Part shown: positions 17,952-25,646 of the stretch, piece by piece | Layout of the letters: every line of letters starts with the position of its first letter | Numbering within the stretch: position 1 is the first letter of the stretch | Origin: Paenibacillus pectinilyticus | Lineage (GTDB): Bacteria > Bacillota > Bacilli > Paenibacillales > NBRC-103111 | NCBI RefSeq assembly: GCF_001700435.1 | Contig: NZ_LYPC01000020.1 | Span: 249,678-313,677, forward strand | Length of the DNA: 64,000 nt | Direction: 5' to 3' | Position numbers and translations under genes: made by a program | Notes under the pieces: generated by a model | Told to the model about the DNA's origin: nothing | Databases searched by the model: none | The model's input: only the letters and a program-made list of their open reading frames with translations

Positions 17952-18794
17952 ATGACGACAATCAAGATTATCACTGACAGCAGCTGCGACCTCCCGAGTA
18001 CGATTATTACTGAAATTGGCGTATCCATTGTTCCTTTATCCGTGCAATTTGGGGAGGAATGTATGAAACCTGATATGGAGCTTGCCGATTTCTATGCAAG
18101 GATGAAACGGGAGAGTGCGCTGCCTAAGACCTCAAGCCCATCCCCTGGGCACTTTCTGAGCGAATATCAGAAATGTGGTGCTGATCAGGATATTCTTGTG
18201 CTTTGTCTTTCATCGGCTTTAAGCTCTACCTATCATCACGCGGTAATGGCGAAAGAGATGTTGATCGAGGAAGGCTTTACAGGCCGAATTGAAGTCATTG
18301 ACTCGAAGACAACCTCGCTGGGATTAGGTGTTATCGTGTACCAAGCGGCGCAAATGGTTGCTTCAAAGGTACCTTTTGAGAAGATGGTGGCATCCATTGG
18401 ACAAGCGGTAACGCGCTCTGGGACATTCTTTTTCCTAGATACCCTGGAAAATGTCATCAAAGGCGGAAGGCTGGATCGAGTACGTGGCGCTGTCGCTTCC
18501 GTGTTAAATATTAAGCTGCTGATGAAAGCCAGCGAAGAAGGCGCGATTGAGGTTGTAGAGAAAATTCGCGGCACGCAGGGAGCGTTGAAGCGGTTGATCT
18601 CGTTCCTTAGTGATAAAGAGCATGATTACGAGAAAGATGTCATTGCCATCGCACATAGCAATTGCGAGCCAAGGGCGCGTGAATTTATGGCGCAGCTGTT
18701 AGAAAAGCATCCGTTCCGGAATGTGTTATTCTCCAATATGGGGACTGTTATTGGCACCTATGCGGGGGAAGGCGGCGTTTTGGTCGCTTATTGA
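17952..18794 (+). CDS. DegV-family (FakB-like) fatty-acid binding protein 2
   Basis: 280 residues from the ATG at 17952; the open frame continues upstream into the preceding gene, but the DegV domain begins at ITDSSCDLPSTII right after this ATG. Shares the TSSPSPGHF loop and KGGRLDR motif with its family. It differs substantially from the neighbouring paralogue, so this is an old duplication, perhaps giving two acyl-chain specificities as in Staphylococcus FakB1/FakB2. Ends at a strong terminator. Confidence 0.85.
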   Translation: MTTIKIITDSSCDLPSTIITEIGVSIVPLSVQFGEECMKPDMELADFYARMKRESALPKTSSPSPGHFLSEYQKCGADQDILVLCLSSALSSTYHHAVMAKEMLIEEGFTGRIEVIDSKTTSLGLGVIVYQAAQMVASKVPFEKMVASIGQAVTRSGTFFFLDTLENVIKGGRLDRVRGAVASVLNIKLLMKASEEGAIEVVEKIRGTQGALKRLISFLSDKEHDYEKDVIAIAHSNCEPRAREFMAQLLEKHPFRNVLFSNMGTVIGTYAGEGGVLVAY

Positions 18795-18819
18795 GTTATT
18801 TAAGAGGCTTCTAAAGTTG

Positions 18820-18870
18820 AAAAAGACACCTATTCCCTGATCCAAGTGATCGGTGGGTAGGTGTCTTTGT
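18820..18870. terminator. Bidirectional terminator between degV2 and helD
   Basis: AAAGACACCTA (18822-18832) pairs with TAGGTGTCTTT (18858-18868); the A and T runs on either side serve both convergent genes. Confidence 0.85.
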
Positions 18871-18902
18871 TTGCATTTGCTTGGCTCATTGAGCTGATAA
18901 GG

Positions 18903-21065
18903 CTACGCAGGAAATTCCGTCGTCGTAATGTCCGCTTGGTCGGCGTCGACTAGCGGCGAGAGTTCGCCGGTTACGACCAACCATAGTTCGTGCAGCGCAC
19001 GCGTACAGCCAACATAGAGGAGCTTCGCGTCCATGAGCGTTGTCTCATAGTGGTCCGCGGTAACATCCATCAGAATGACAGCGTCGAACTCTAAGCCTTT
19101 GGTCAAATAGATAGGCAGCACAGAAATTCCGCCGCGATAGACGCGTTGCTTGGACGTGATCAAATTCGTTTCGATCCCGAGAGCGGTGAGCGCCTCGTGC
19201 AGTTCTTGCGCTTGCTTCTCCGTACGAGCGACAACAGCGATTGTACTGGAGCTGCCACCTTGCAAGCTAGTAAGCGCTCGCTGCAACAGTGGCAATCGCT
19301 CTTTCAGCGAAGTTTGCAGCACTCGTACTTTATTGCCACTGCGGAAGACGGGAACTGCAAGTAAGGGATTCTCAACGCCGCGCTTCAGCACAGAATTCGC
19401 GAACTGAATAATTTCCATCGTGGAACGATAGCTTCGTTCGAGTTCGAAATATCCGGTTTCTTCCTCTTTAAATAAACTGGAAAATTCCTTCCAATCCTGA
19501 ATGCCTTGATACGCATGAATCCCTTGCGACAAATCCCCCAAGATGGTGAAGGAACTATTGCGTGTGTATGCATCTAAGACAGTAACTTGGAAGGGTGAGA
19601 AATCCTGCGCCTCATCAATGACCACATGATCAAACATACGATCTGACGGGATCCCATGAAGACGTGTGTGGATATAGAGGAGTGGAGCGAGATCCTCTAA
19701 TTGAACTTCCTTCTTTTTGAAAAGCTTCGCAGACGCGGTCACGATCGATTCTGGTATGCCCTGCAACAAATCGGCAGGCAAGCTTTCCGGGCGGCTTTTG
19801 TCCGTGAACAGCATTTTATAGAAAGTAAATGCCGTGTATTCAGGCCAGCCCGTGAGGTAGGTGCGAAGCTTTTGCGCTGATTTCTTCTTGAGTTCTTTCT
19901 TCAGGCTTTGCTCCCACACCTTATCGAGCTGCATTTCCATCCAACGCTTGATTCGCGCGACTACACGTTCCCGACGTTTAACGAGTGGATAATGTTTGTT
20001 TTCGACGAAAAACCACTCACGAATCGTAGCAATCGGAAGCTTTGCACCATCCCAAGGCGAGAAATCCGCCACAGGCACGTAAGTTTTCTCAAGTTTAGTC
20101 AGGCAATCATCTAAGTAAAGCTTGAAGTCCATAGCCCCCTTGAAACGTCCAGGGGCGTGATCATCAACGGGAGGTCGCTTACTCCCGAGTGCGAACCAAC
20201 GTTGAAGCGTGAGCTCTTGATCAGCGATCTGCACTTCATTCTCAAGTACATCGAGTGCCCAATCGGTGAAAGTGCTTTGCCCAATATTGCCCACACCGAG
20301 TTCAGGCAGAACGCCCGAAATATAATCTAAGAACATGGAGTTGGGAGCGAAAATAATCATACGTTCCGCCCGAACCTGTTCGCGATACTGGTAGAGTAAG
20401 AAAGCGAGTCGGTGCAAGGCGACGGTTGTTTTGCCGCTTCCTGCGACCCCTTGAATAATAAGTGCAGTATTCTTCGCGGCACGGATAATGCGATCTTGCT
20501 CCGCTTGAATCGTAGAGACGATATCGCGTAGTTTATTATCTTTATTTTCGCCCAGCCGGTAGAGTAAGAACTCATCGCCGACGGAGAGGGAGTCTTCGTT
20601 GCGGTCGTATGTATCGACAACCCGTTGAAGAATTTGCTTGCGGACGACAAGATTTCGCTTCAAATAGACGAGTCCATCGATGATGCCATCCGGCGAATCG
20701 TACGATGCGGCGTCCAAGCCGCCAGTGAATGAGTAGAATAAGCTTGCGACCGGTGCGCGCCAATCAATGACGAGAAGATGTCCGTTGCGCTCGTCTTCAA
20801 CACCTGCTTTGCCTATATACAGCGGTACAGGTGCGCCAGCTCCCGTTTCTTCGAAATCAAGGCGTCCGAAGTACGGTTCATCAATCGCCTTAGCCAAATT
20901 ATGTCTGCCATTTTCGCGTAAAGCCTCAAGGGCCTGCTCGGTTAAATCGGGACCGTAATAAACTGGAGTAGCGCGCAGCCGCTCCAATTGTTTATCGATT
21001 TCGATATTCGTTTGTTCGAGCCGATGAAGTTCTTCTTGATAGGCACTTTGAGTCTTTGTGTCCAA
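18903..21065 (-). CDS. helD: RNA polymerase recycling helicase-like ATPase HelD
   Basis: 720-residue UvrD/Rep-like ATPase of the Bacillus HelD type, which inserts into RNA polymerase and frees it from stalled or terminated complexes. Seen in order: an N-terminal coiled-coil arm (residues 1-55), the HelD-specific block VIDWRAPVASLFY (about 125), Walker A GVAGSGKTTVALHR (about 212), a large insertion (about 300-470), Walker B VIDEAQDF (about 490) and C-terminal motifs including LTKGLEFDAVIL and LLYVGCTRA. The TTG start at 21065 has AGGAGG about 9 nt upstream; family length is about 770, so it is full-length within variation. Confidence 0.9.
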   Translation of the reverse strand: MDTKTQSAYQEELHRLEQTNIEIDKQLERLRATPVYYGPDLTEQALEALRENGRHNLAKAIDEPYFGRLDFEETGAGAPVPLYIGKAGVEDERNGHLLVIDWRAPVASLFYSFTGGLDAASYDSPDGIIDGLVYLKRNLVVRKQILQRVVDTYDRNEDSLSVGDEFLLYRLGENKDNKLRDIVSTIQAEQDRIIRAAKNTALIIQGVAGSGKTTVALHRLAFLLYQYREQVRAERMIIFAPNSMFLDYISGVLPELGVGNIGQSTFTDWALDVLENEVQIADQELTLQRWFALGSKRPPVDDHAPGRFKGAMDFKLYLDDCLTKLEKTYVPVADFSPWDGAKLPIATIREWFFVENKHYPLVKRRERVVARIKRWMEMQLDKVWEQSLKKELKKKSAQKLRTYLTGWPEYTAFTFYKMLFTDKSRPESLPADLLQGIPESIVTASAKLFKKKEVQLEDLAPLLYIHTRLHGIPSDRMFDHVVIDEAQDFSPFQVTVLDAYTRNSSFTILGDLSQGIHAYQGIQDWKEFSSLFKEEETGYFELERSYRSTMEIIQFANSVLKRGVENPLLAVPVFRSGNKVRVLQTSLKERLPLLQRALTSLQGGSSSTIAVVARTEKQAQELHEALTALGIETNLITSKQRVYRGGISVLPIYLTKGLEFDAVILMDVTADHYETTLMDAKLLYVGCTRALHELWLVVTGELSPLVDADQADITTTEFPA

Positions 21066-21182
21066 GATCAGTTACCTCCTAAGATCAGATGTTGTTTATT
21101 GAAATGTCATAAACAGGTAAACACTATAACACACCTGCTCGGAGATAGAAAGTCATTTATAAGAAATGAGTTTTTCGTCGGT

Positions 21183-21212
21183 TTGGGCTTCTGCGGCATG
21201 GGGTGGTATACT
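21183..21212 (+). promoter_or_regulatory. Extended -10 promoter of the glutathione-peroxidase-type gene
   Basis: TTGGGC (21183-21188), an 18-nt spacer and TGGTATACT, an extended -10, at 21204-21212. Confidence 0.5.
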
Positions 21213-21253
21213 TAAAAGGTAGTTATTACAAATTTATGGAGGCGAACCTCATC

Positions 21254-21733
21254 ATGTCTATTTATGATATTAACGTACAAACCATTACTGGCGAAACACA
21301 GTCACTTTCGGCATACAAAGGGAAGGTTCTGCTCATTGTCAATACAGCGAGCGCATGTGGTCTTACGCCGCATTATAAAGGGCTCCAAGAGCTTTATGAC
21401 CAATATCAAGATCAAGGGCTTGTTGTACTCGGGTTTCCATGTAATCAATTTGCTGGACAAGAGCCAGGCACGAACGAAGAGATCCAAGCTTTCTGCGAGT
21501 TGAACTACAAGGTGACGTTCCCATTGTTTGATAAAATTGAAGTGAAAGGCGAGGGTCAGCATCCGCTTTACGCTTATTTGCTTAGCCATACACCAGCACC
21601 GTATAACACAGGTGATATCGAGTGGAATTTCGTGAAGTTCCTGGTGGATGCTGAGGGTAATGTGATTAAGCAATACGGTGCTCGTACGGAGCCTGCTGAG
21701 ATCAGCGGAGATATTGAAGCTTTATTAGCATAA
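21254..21733 (+). CDS. bsaA: Glutathione-peroxidase-family thiol peroxidase (BsaA-like)
   Basis: 159-residue peroxidase of the GPx family, cysteine type; it reduces peroxides, in Bacillota with thioredoxin or bacillithiol systems rather than glutathione. The peroxidatic Cys is in NTASACGLTPHYKGL (about residue 35), with the conserved GFPCNQFAGQEPG (about 65) and the WNFVKFLVD motif (about 130) supplying Gln and Trp of the active site. GGAGG precedes the ATG at 21254; an open frame upstream to 21203 lacks a ribosome site. It precedes the PIG-L gene by 21 bp. Confidence 0.88.
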   Translation: MSIYDINVQTITGETQSLSAYKGKVLLIVNTASACGLTPHYKGLQELYDQYQDQGLVVLGFPCNQFAGQEPGTNEEIQAFCELNYKVTFPLFDKIEVKGEGQHPLYAYLLSHTPAPYNTGDIEWNFVKFLVDAEGNVIKQYGARTEPAEISGDIEALLA

Positions 21734-21754
21734 AAAAGGAATGGAGGACGTGCA

Positions 21755-22444
21755 ATGGGGTCTCGACACGGGTTTATATATGCCCATCCGGATGATGAAA
21801 CGTTCTTAAGCGGATGCCTCATTCGCCGTCTTGCTGACGAAGGGGAACCTCCCGTTCTATTGCTCGCCACGCGTGGCGATGCGGGTAGACAAGGGCTTGA
21901 ACGGGCCAAGAATCGCCAAGAACTCGCCGAATTGCGGGAACAAGAAATGGCAGTTGCTGCGGACATATTAGGCATTGCTGCCGTAGAGCATCTAAAGTGG
22001 CCGGATGGTCAGTTAGATGAGGTTGATTTCGGGACGTTGGTTCAAGGCGTGATTTCGTTTATACAGCGTCACGAAGTAGAAATTGTCTATTCCTTTGCTG
22101 AGGACGGTGGAAATGGGCATCGTGACCATATCGCCATCTCCAAGGCAACGACGGCAGCGGTGCTAAGCGGAGCGTGCCCAAGCGTAAGGAAACTTTATTA
22201 TGCGAACTCTCCTTTTATTAGAGAGAAGGGGCTTAAGCCATCCATCATGATTGACACTGAGAGCATGTGGCCTGTCAAGGCTGCTGCACTACGAGCGCAC
22301 GAAACCCAGCATGTAACGATTAATAGGACTTTCGGGAATTTGGTCGATTTTCCAGAAGAGAGACGCTGGGAAGCCTTCGTGTTAGGTTGGCAGGATGGCG
22401 TGCTTTGGCCTGAGCGAGAGGAAGTTGAGTCGCAATGCCCCTAA
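21755..22444 (+). CDS. PIG-L family deacetylase, BshB2-like
   Basis: 229-residue LmbE/PIG-L zinc hydrolase. Motif AHPDDE (about residue 9) and GNGHRDHIAIS (about 120) give the metal ligands. This family includes BshB1/BshB2, which deacetylate GlcNAc-malate in bacillithiol synthesis and hydrolyse bacillithiol conjugates (Bca activity). Neighbouring a GPx-type peroxidase, and with a BrxC-like bacilliredoxin 10 kb away, a bacillithiol role is reasonable but unproven. GGAGG precedes the ATG. Its last 10 bp overlap the MOSC gene, showing translational coupling. Confidence 0.8.
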   Translation: MGSRHGFIYAHPDDETFLSGCLIRRLADEGEPPVLLLATRGDAGRQGLERAKNRQELAELREQEMAVAADILGIAAVEHLKWPDGQLDEVDFGTLVQGVISFIQRHEVEIVYSFAEDGGNGHRDHIAISKATTAAVLSGACPSVRKLYYANSPFIREKGLKPSIMIDTESMWPVKAAALRAHETQHVTINRTFGNLVDFPEERRWEAFVLGWQDGVLWPEREEVESQCP

Positions 22445-22974
22445 TCGCTCGAATTGAAGCGATTCTTATCGCAGATGATCCATCGACGTTCGTAACACGA
22501 GCGCTGGACCGCGTAGCACTGCAGTTTGGCGGGATTGAAGGTGACCGGCATTTCGGAATTTTCGCCAAAGCGGGTGTCCGACAGCCGATGTATAAGCGCG
22601 GCCAGGAGATTATGAATCGACGCCAGCTCAGCATTGTTTCTGTGGAAGAACTGCAAGGCATTGCAGAGCGGATTGGCGTAGATCACATCAAACCAGAATG
22701 GTTAGGTGCTAATCTTGTGGTGAGCGGAGTCCCGGAGTTAACGAAGCTGCCGATGGGCATCCGGATGATGCTCCCGAGTGGTGGCGGGCTCGTCTGTGAA
22801 GGTGAGAATGAACCGTGTTCTGGTCCAGGTCGTATCATTGCGAGTCACTACAACGATTCTCTGTTGACGAAGCTCTTCATCCAAAAAGCGCAGCAAGCAA
22901 GAGGCATTGTGGCTTATGTAGAACGGCCGGGCGAGATCCGGGTAGGTGATTTGGCAAAAATACATATGGAATGA
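22435..22974 (+). CDS. MOSC-domain protein
   Basis: 179-residue MOSC (molybdenum cofactor sulfurase C-terminal) domain. The conserved cysteine lies in ENEPCSGPG (about residue 122), after the typical LGANLVVSGVPELTKLP strand region (seen in part: LGANLVVSG). Such proteins are thought to bind the molybdenum cofactor and transfer sulfur or reduce N-hydroxylated compounds. It starts inside the 3' end of the PIG-L gene (10-bp overlap), so the two form one translationally coupled unit. Substrate unknown. Confidence 0.82.
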   Translation: MPLIARIEAILIADDPSTFVTRALDRVALQFGGIEGDRHFGIFAKAGVRQPMYKRGQEIMNRRQLSIVSVEELQGIAERIGVDHIKPEWLGANLVVSGVPELTKLPMGIRMMLPSGGGLVCEGENEPCSGPGRIIASHYNDSLLTKLFIQKAQQARGIVAYVERPGEIRVGDLAKIHME

Positions 22975-23054
22975 CATCGACCCCCAGAAAACGGGTTAAC
23001 CTTACGAATGTCACTAAGGAGAAGGTTATTTGTCGAATTTGGGGGAGTGGAGAG

Positions 23055-23258
23055 ATGTCTCTTTGTAATTGTGATAAATGTGGACGCTTATTCCTCGCGA
23101 AATGGGAATCACGTTGTACAAGCTGTTCACAGCTCGTGCTTAAGGATACACATAAAGTGAAGGATTTTGTTCGTGAGCATCCACGAGCAACTTTGATTGA
23201 AATCTACAATATGACAGGGGTTCCCCTGCAAACGATAAAAGAATTAATGAGAGCTTAA
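23055..23258 (+). CDS. Small zinc-ribbon plus helix-turn-helix protein (YvyF-like)
   Basis: 67 residues from the ATG at 23055, preceded by GGGGGAGTGGAGAG; the open frame extends upstream to 22971 but without homology. The N-terminus has two CxxC pairs (CDKCGRLFL and CTSCSQ) forming a zinc ribbon, then a helix-turn-helix-like tail (HPRATLIEIYNMTGVPLQTI). The layout resembles the flagellar-operon protein YvyF (TIGR03826), here shorter and outside a flagellar operon. A DNA- or RNA-binding role is inferred. Confidence 0.65.
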   Translation: MSLCNCDKCGRLFLAKWESRCTSCSQLVLKDTHKVKDFVREHPRATLIEIYNMTGVPLQTIKELMRA

Positions 23259-23291
23259 ACGTGTAAATTGCTGGAAGAGGAGTTTCGATCC

Positions 23292-23618
23292 ATGCCTCAC
23301 ATGATTGTTCGAGGAATCAGTGTTCTAGACATCCAATCGATTAGCTCAGCGCTAATTGCTGAATTAGCCGAAGTGTGTGATTGCGGAACAGATAACTTTA
23401 TGCTGGAATGTCTCTCGACGGTGTCTATTTTCGAAGGTGAGATCTGCGCGACCTATCCTTTTATTGAAGTGGGTTGGTTCGAGCGGGGGCCTGAAGTTCG
23501 TGATGCGTATGCCGGCGTATTGACGAAACACATCTTGTCACTGGGTATACCAGAAGTGGAAATTGCCTTCAAGGTGTACAAGGAAGACAGCTATTATTGG
23601 AATGGTAAGCTAGTTTAG
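23292..23618 (+). CDS. DUF1904 family protein
   Basis: 108 residues from the ATG at 23292, which has AGAGGAG at about 9 nt; upstream codons to 23268 are not conserved. Starts MPHMIVRGI and carries the YPFIEVGWFERG segment typical of DUF1904, a small family with a tautomerase-like fold in Bacillota. Function unknown. Ends at a strong terminator, so it is probably the last gene of the 21.2-23.6 kb group. Confidence 0.7.
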   Translation: MPHMIVRGISVLDIQSISSALIAELAEVCDCGTDNFMLECLSTVSIFEGEICATYPFIEVGWFERGPEVRDAYAGVLTKHILSLGIPEVEIAFKVYKEDSYYWNGKLV

Positions 23619-23644
23619 ATCGTCTGCCTATGCTTGGTTATGAT

Positions 23645-23688
23645 AAGCCACCAAATCTGCTTAAACAGCAGGTTTTGGTGGCTTTTTT
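23645..23688 (+). terminator. Terminator after the DUF1904 gene
   Basis: AAGCCACCAAA pairs with TTTTGGTGGCTT, with inner CTGC/GCAG, followed by six T. Confidence 0.8.
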
Positions 23689-23824
23689 GCTGTGTCATTT
23701 GGAGCAAGTCATTCGCCCTTTTTCATAAAAATACGGCTTGGAATGGGGGACTAGGGCAAGGTCTAACGAACGCTTTGGCCTTGTAGGACATATAAATTGA
23801 ATAAGGATGAAAGGAGTTGACTTC

Positions 23825-24535
23825 ATGCGGAATCGTCTTGCAAAAGTAACTCTCTCTATGATTGTGAAAAACGAAAGCCATCGCTATTTACGATCTGTAC
23901 TGACACAGCTGCGAGATTGGGTCGATGAAGCCGTTATTGTTGACGATGGAAGTACGGATGATACGGTGGATATTTGTCAAAAGGTATTGGCACATATCCC
24001 GCTCAAGATCATTCGAAATCAGCAATCGCAATTCTCGAACGAGGTCAACCTTCGCAAACAGCAATGGGAAGAAACGATAGCCACGCAGCCTGAATGGATT
24101 CTCAACTTAGATGCGGATGAATGGATGGAGAGTCGATATCAACCTCATTTGGACGCTATTCTAAGTAGCTGTACACAGGATGCAATCTACTTACGGTTGT
24201 TTGATATGTGGAGTGAGACGCATTATCGAGATGATGTTTACTGGTCGGCTCACAACACGTATCGCCCCTTTCTGATCCGGTACAAACCGGGATTTCCTTC
24301 TGTCTGGCACGAGGTTCCACAGCATTGCGGGCGTTTTCCAGCTTCGATTCATGTACTTCCCTACTTCTTGCACCCTTGCAGAATCAAGCATCTAGGCTGG
24401 TCGAATCCCGCTGATCGGATCGCGAAATATCGCCGATATATGGAGCTGGATCCTAACGCGAAATACGGATGGAAAGAGCAATATGATTCCATTTTGGACG
24501 AAAGTCCGCATCTTGTGGCGTGGCAGGACGAATAA
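23825..24535 (+). CDS. Family-2 glycosyltransferase, single domain
   Basis: 236-residue GT-A glycosyltransferase. The N-terminal SMIVKNESHRYLRSVL and AVIVDDGSTDDT strands bind the nucleotide sugar; NLDADEW (about residue 93) is the DxD metal site. AAGGAG at 23811 fits the ATG at 23825 (8 nt) better than the ATG at 23807. It is first in a run of three related glycosyltransferase genes separated by 25 bp and by a 4-bp overlap. No transmembrane segment, so it acts in the cytoplasm on an unknown acceptor, possibly a protein or peptide. Confidence 0.82.
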   Translation: MRNRLAKVTLSMIVKNESHRYLRSVLTQLRDWVDEAVIVDDGSTDDTVDICQKVLAHIPLKIIRNQQSQFSNEVNLRKQQWEETIATQPEWILNLDADEWMESRYQPHLDAILSSCTQDAIYLRLFDMWSETHYRDDVYWSAHNTYRPFLIRYKPGFPSVWHEVPQHCGRFPASIHVLPYFLHPCRIKHLGWSNPADRIAKYRRYMELDPNAKYGWKEQYDSILDESPHLVAWQDE

Positions 24536-24560
24536 CAACTTAGATAAAGGAGGCCAGAAG

Positions 24561-25646
24561 GTGATTTCAATTAGTCTCTGTATGATTGTCAAGAATGAAG
24601 AGCAAGCGCTGGGTCGGTGTCTTCACTCGGTCAGAGATGTTGCCGATGAGATTATCATCGTGGATACAGGTTCTACCGATCGCACAAAGGAGATAGCAGC
24701 TTCATTTGGTGCGGTAATTTACGATTTCGCATGGATCGACGATTTTGGAGCGGCACGTAATTATTCTTTTTCCAAAGCAACACAATCCTATATTCTTTGG
24801 TTGGATGCGGATGATGAATTTGAAGAAATCGACCGTATTAAATTAGTTGCACTGAAACAAACCTTAGATCCAAGTGTCGACAGCGTCTCGATGAATTATC
24901 ATTTAAGCTTCGATGCTACGGGGAAAGTGACTTCCAGTCTGCGACGGAACCGATTAGTAAAGCGTGAACGCGACTTTCAATGGGAAGGTCCAGTGCATGA
25001 AGTGCTAATTGTTGGCGGTAAGATTCTTGCTGCTGATGTTGCAGTGACGCATAAGAAAGATAAAGAGCATACCGACCGTAATCTTCGTATTTATCGCAAA
25101 AGGGAAGAAGCCAAGGAAGATTTCTCTCCACGTGATCTGTACTATTTTGCAAATGAGCTTCGAGATCATGGGCTGCATACAGAGGCGATTGCCTATTACG
25201 AACGCTTTCTGGATACGAAAAAGGGGTGGATCGAGGACGTCTACTCCACCTGTTTGAAAATCGGAGACAGCTATGGTGTTTTGAAAAATAACGAGGCGCA
25301 AATTCGCGCTTATTTCCGAGCCTTGGCTTATGATAAGCCGCGAGCGGAGATGTGCTGTCGGGTAGGCGCTTACTTTTTAGAGCATCATGCAGTTGGTTTA
25401 GCAGCTTACTGGTACGAAACGGCAACCACGCTAGGGACACCTGAGGGATTGATGGGCAGAGTGGATCATGCGGCTTGGACGTGGCTGCCACATCTGCAAC
25501 TATGCCTCTGTTATGACCGATTGGGTGACAAGGAGCGAGCAAATGTACACAATGAGAAAGCTTTTGAATATCAGCCCAACCATCCGAGTATTCTGCATAA
25601 TCGCGCCTATTTTGCGAAGGTCCTGCGTAAGGGACCAGCCGAATGA
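24561..25646 (+). CDS. Family-2 glycosyltransferase with TPR-like C-terminus
   Basis: 361 residues from the GTG at 24561, which follows AAAGGAGG at 7 nt. GT-A domain: SLCMIVKNEEQALGRCLHSV, IIIVDTGSTDRT and the DxD in LWLDADDEF (about residue 85). After the catalytic domain (about 230) come helical repeat-like pairs (ALAYDKPRAEMCCRVG, HPSILHNRAYFAKVL) that resemble TPR units and may hold a protein acceptor. SunS-type S-glycosyltransferases and flagellin-modifying enzymes have this layout. Overlaps the next gene by ATGA, so translation is coupled. Confidence 0.83.
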   Translation: MISISLCMIVKNEEQALGRCLHSVRDVADEIIIVDTGSTDRTKEIAASFGAVIYDFAWIDDFGAARNYSFSKATQSYILWLDADDEFEEIDRIKLVALKQTLDPSVDSVSMNYHLSFDATGKVTSSLRRNRLVKRERDFQWEGPVHEVLIVGGKILAADVAVTHKKDKEHTDRNLRIYRKREEAKEDFSPRDLYYFANELRDHGLHTEAIAYYERFLDTKKGWIEDVYSTCLKIGDSYGVLKNNEAQIRAYFRALAYDKPRAEMCCRVGAYFLEHHAVGLAAYWYETATTLGTPEGLMGRVDHAAWTWLPHLQLCLCYDRLGDKERANVHNEKAFEYQPNHPSILHNRAYFAKVLRKGPAE

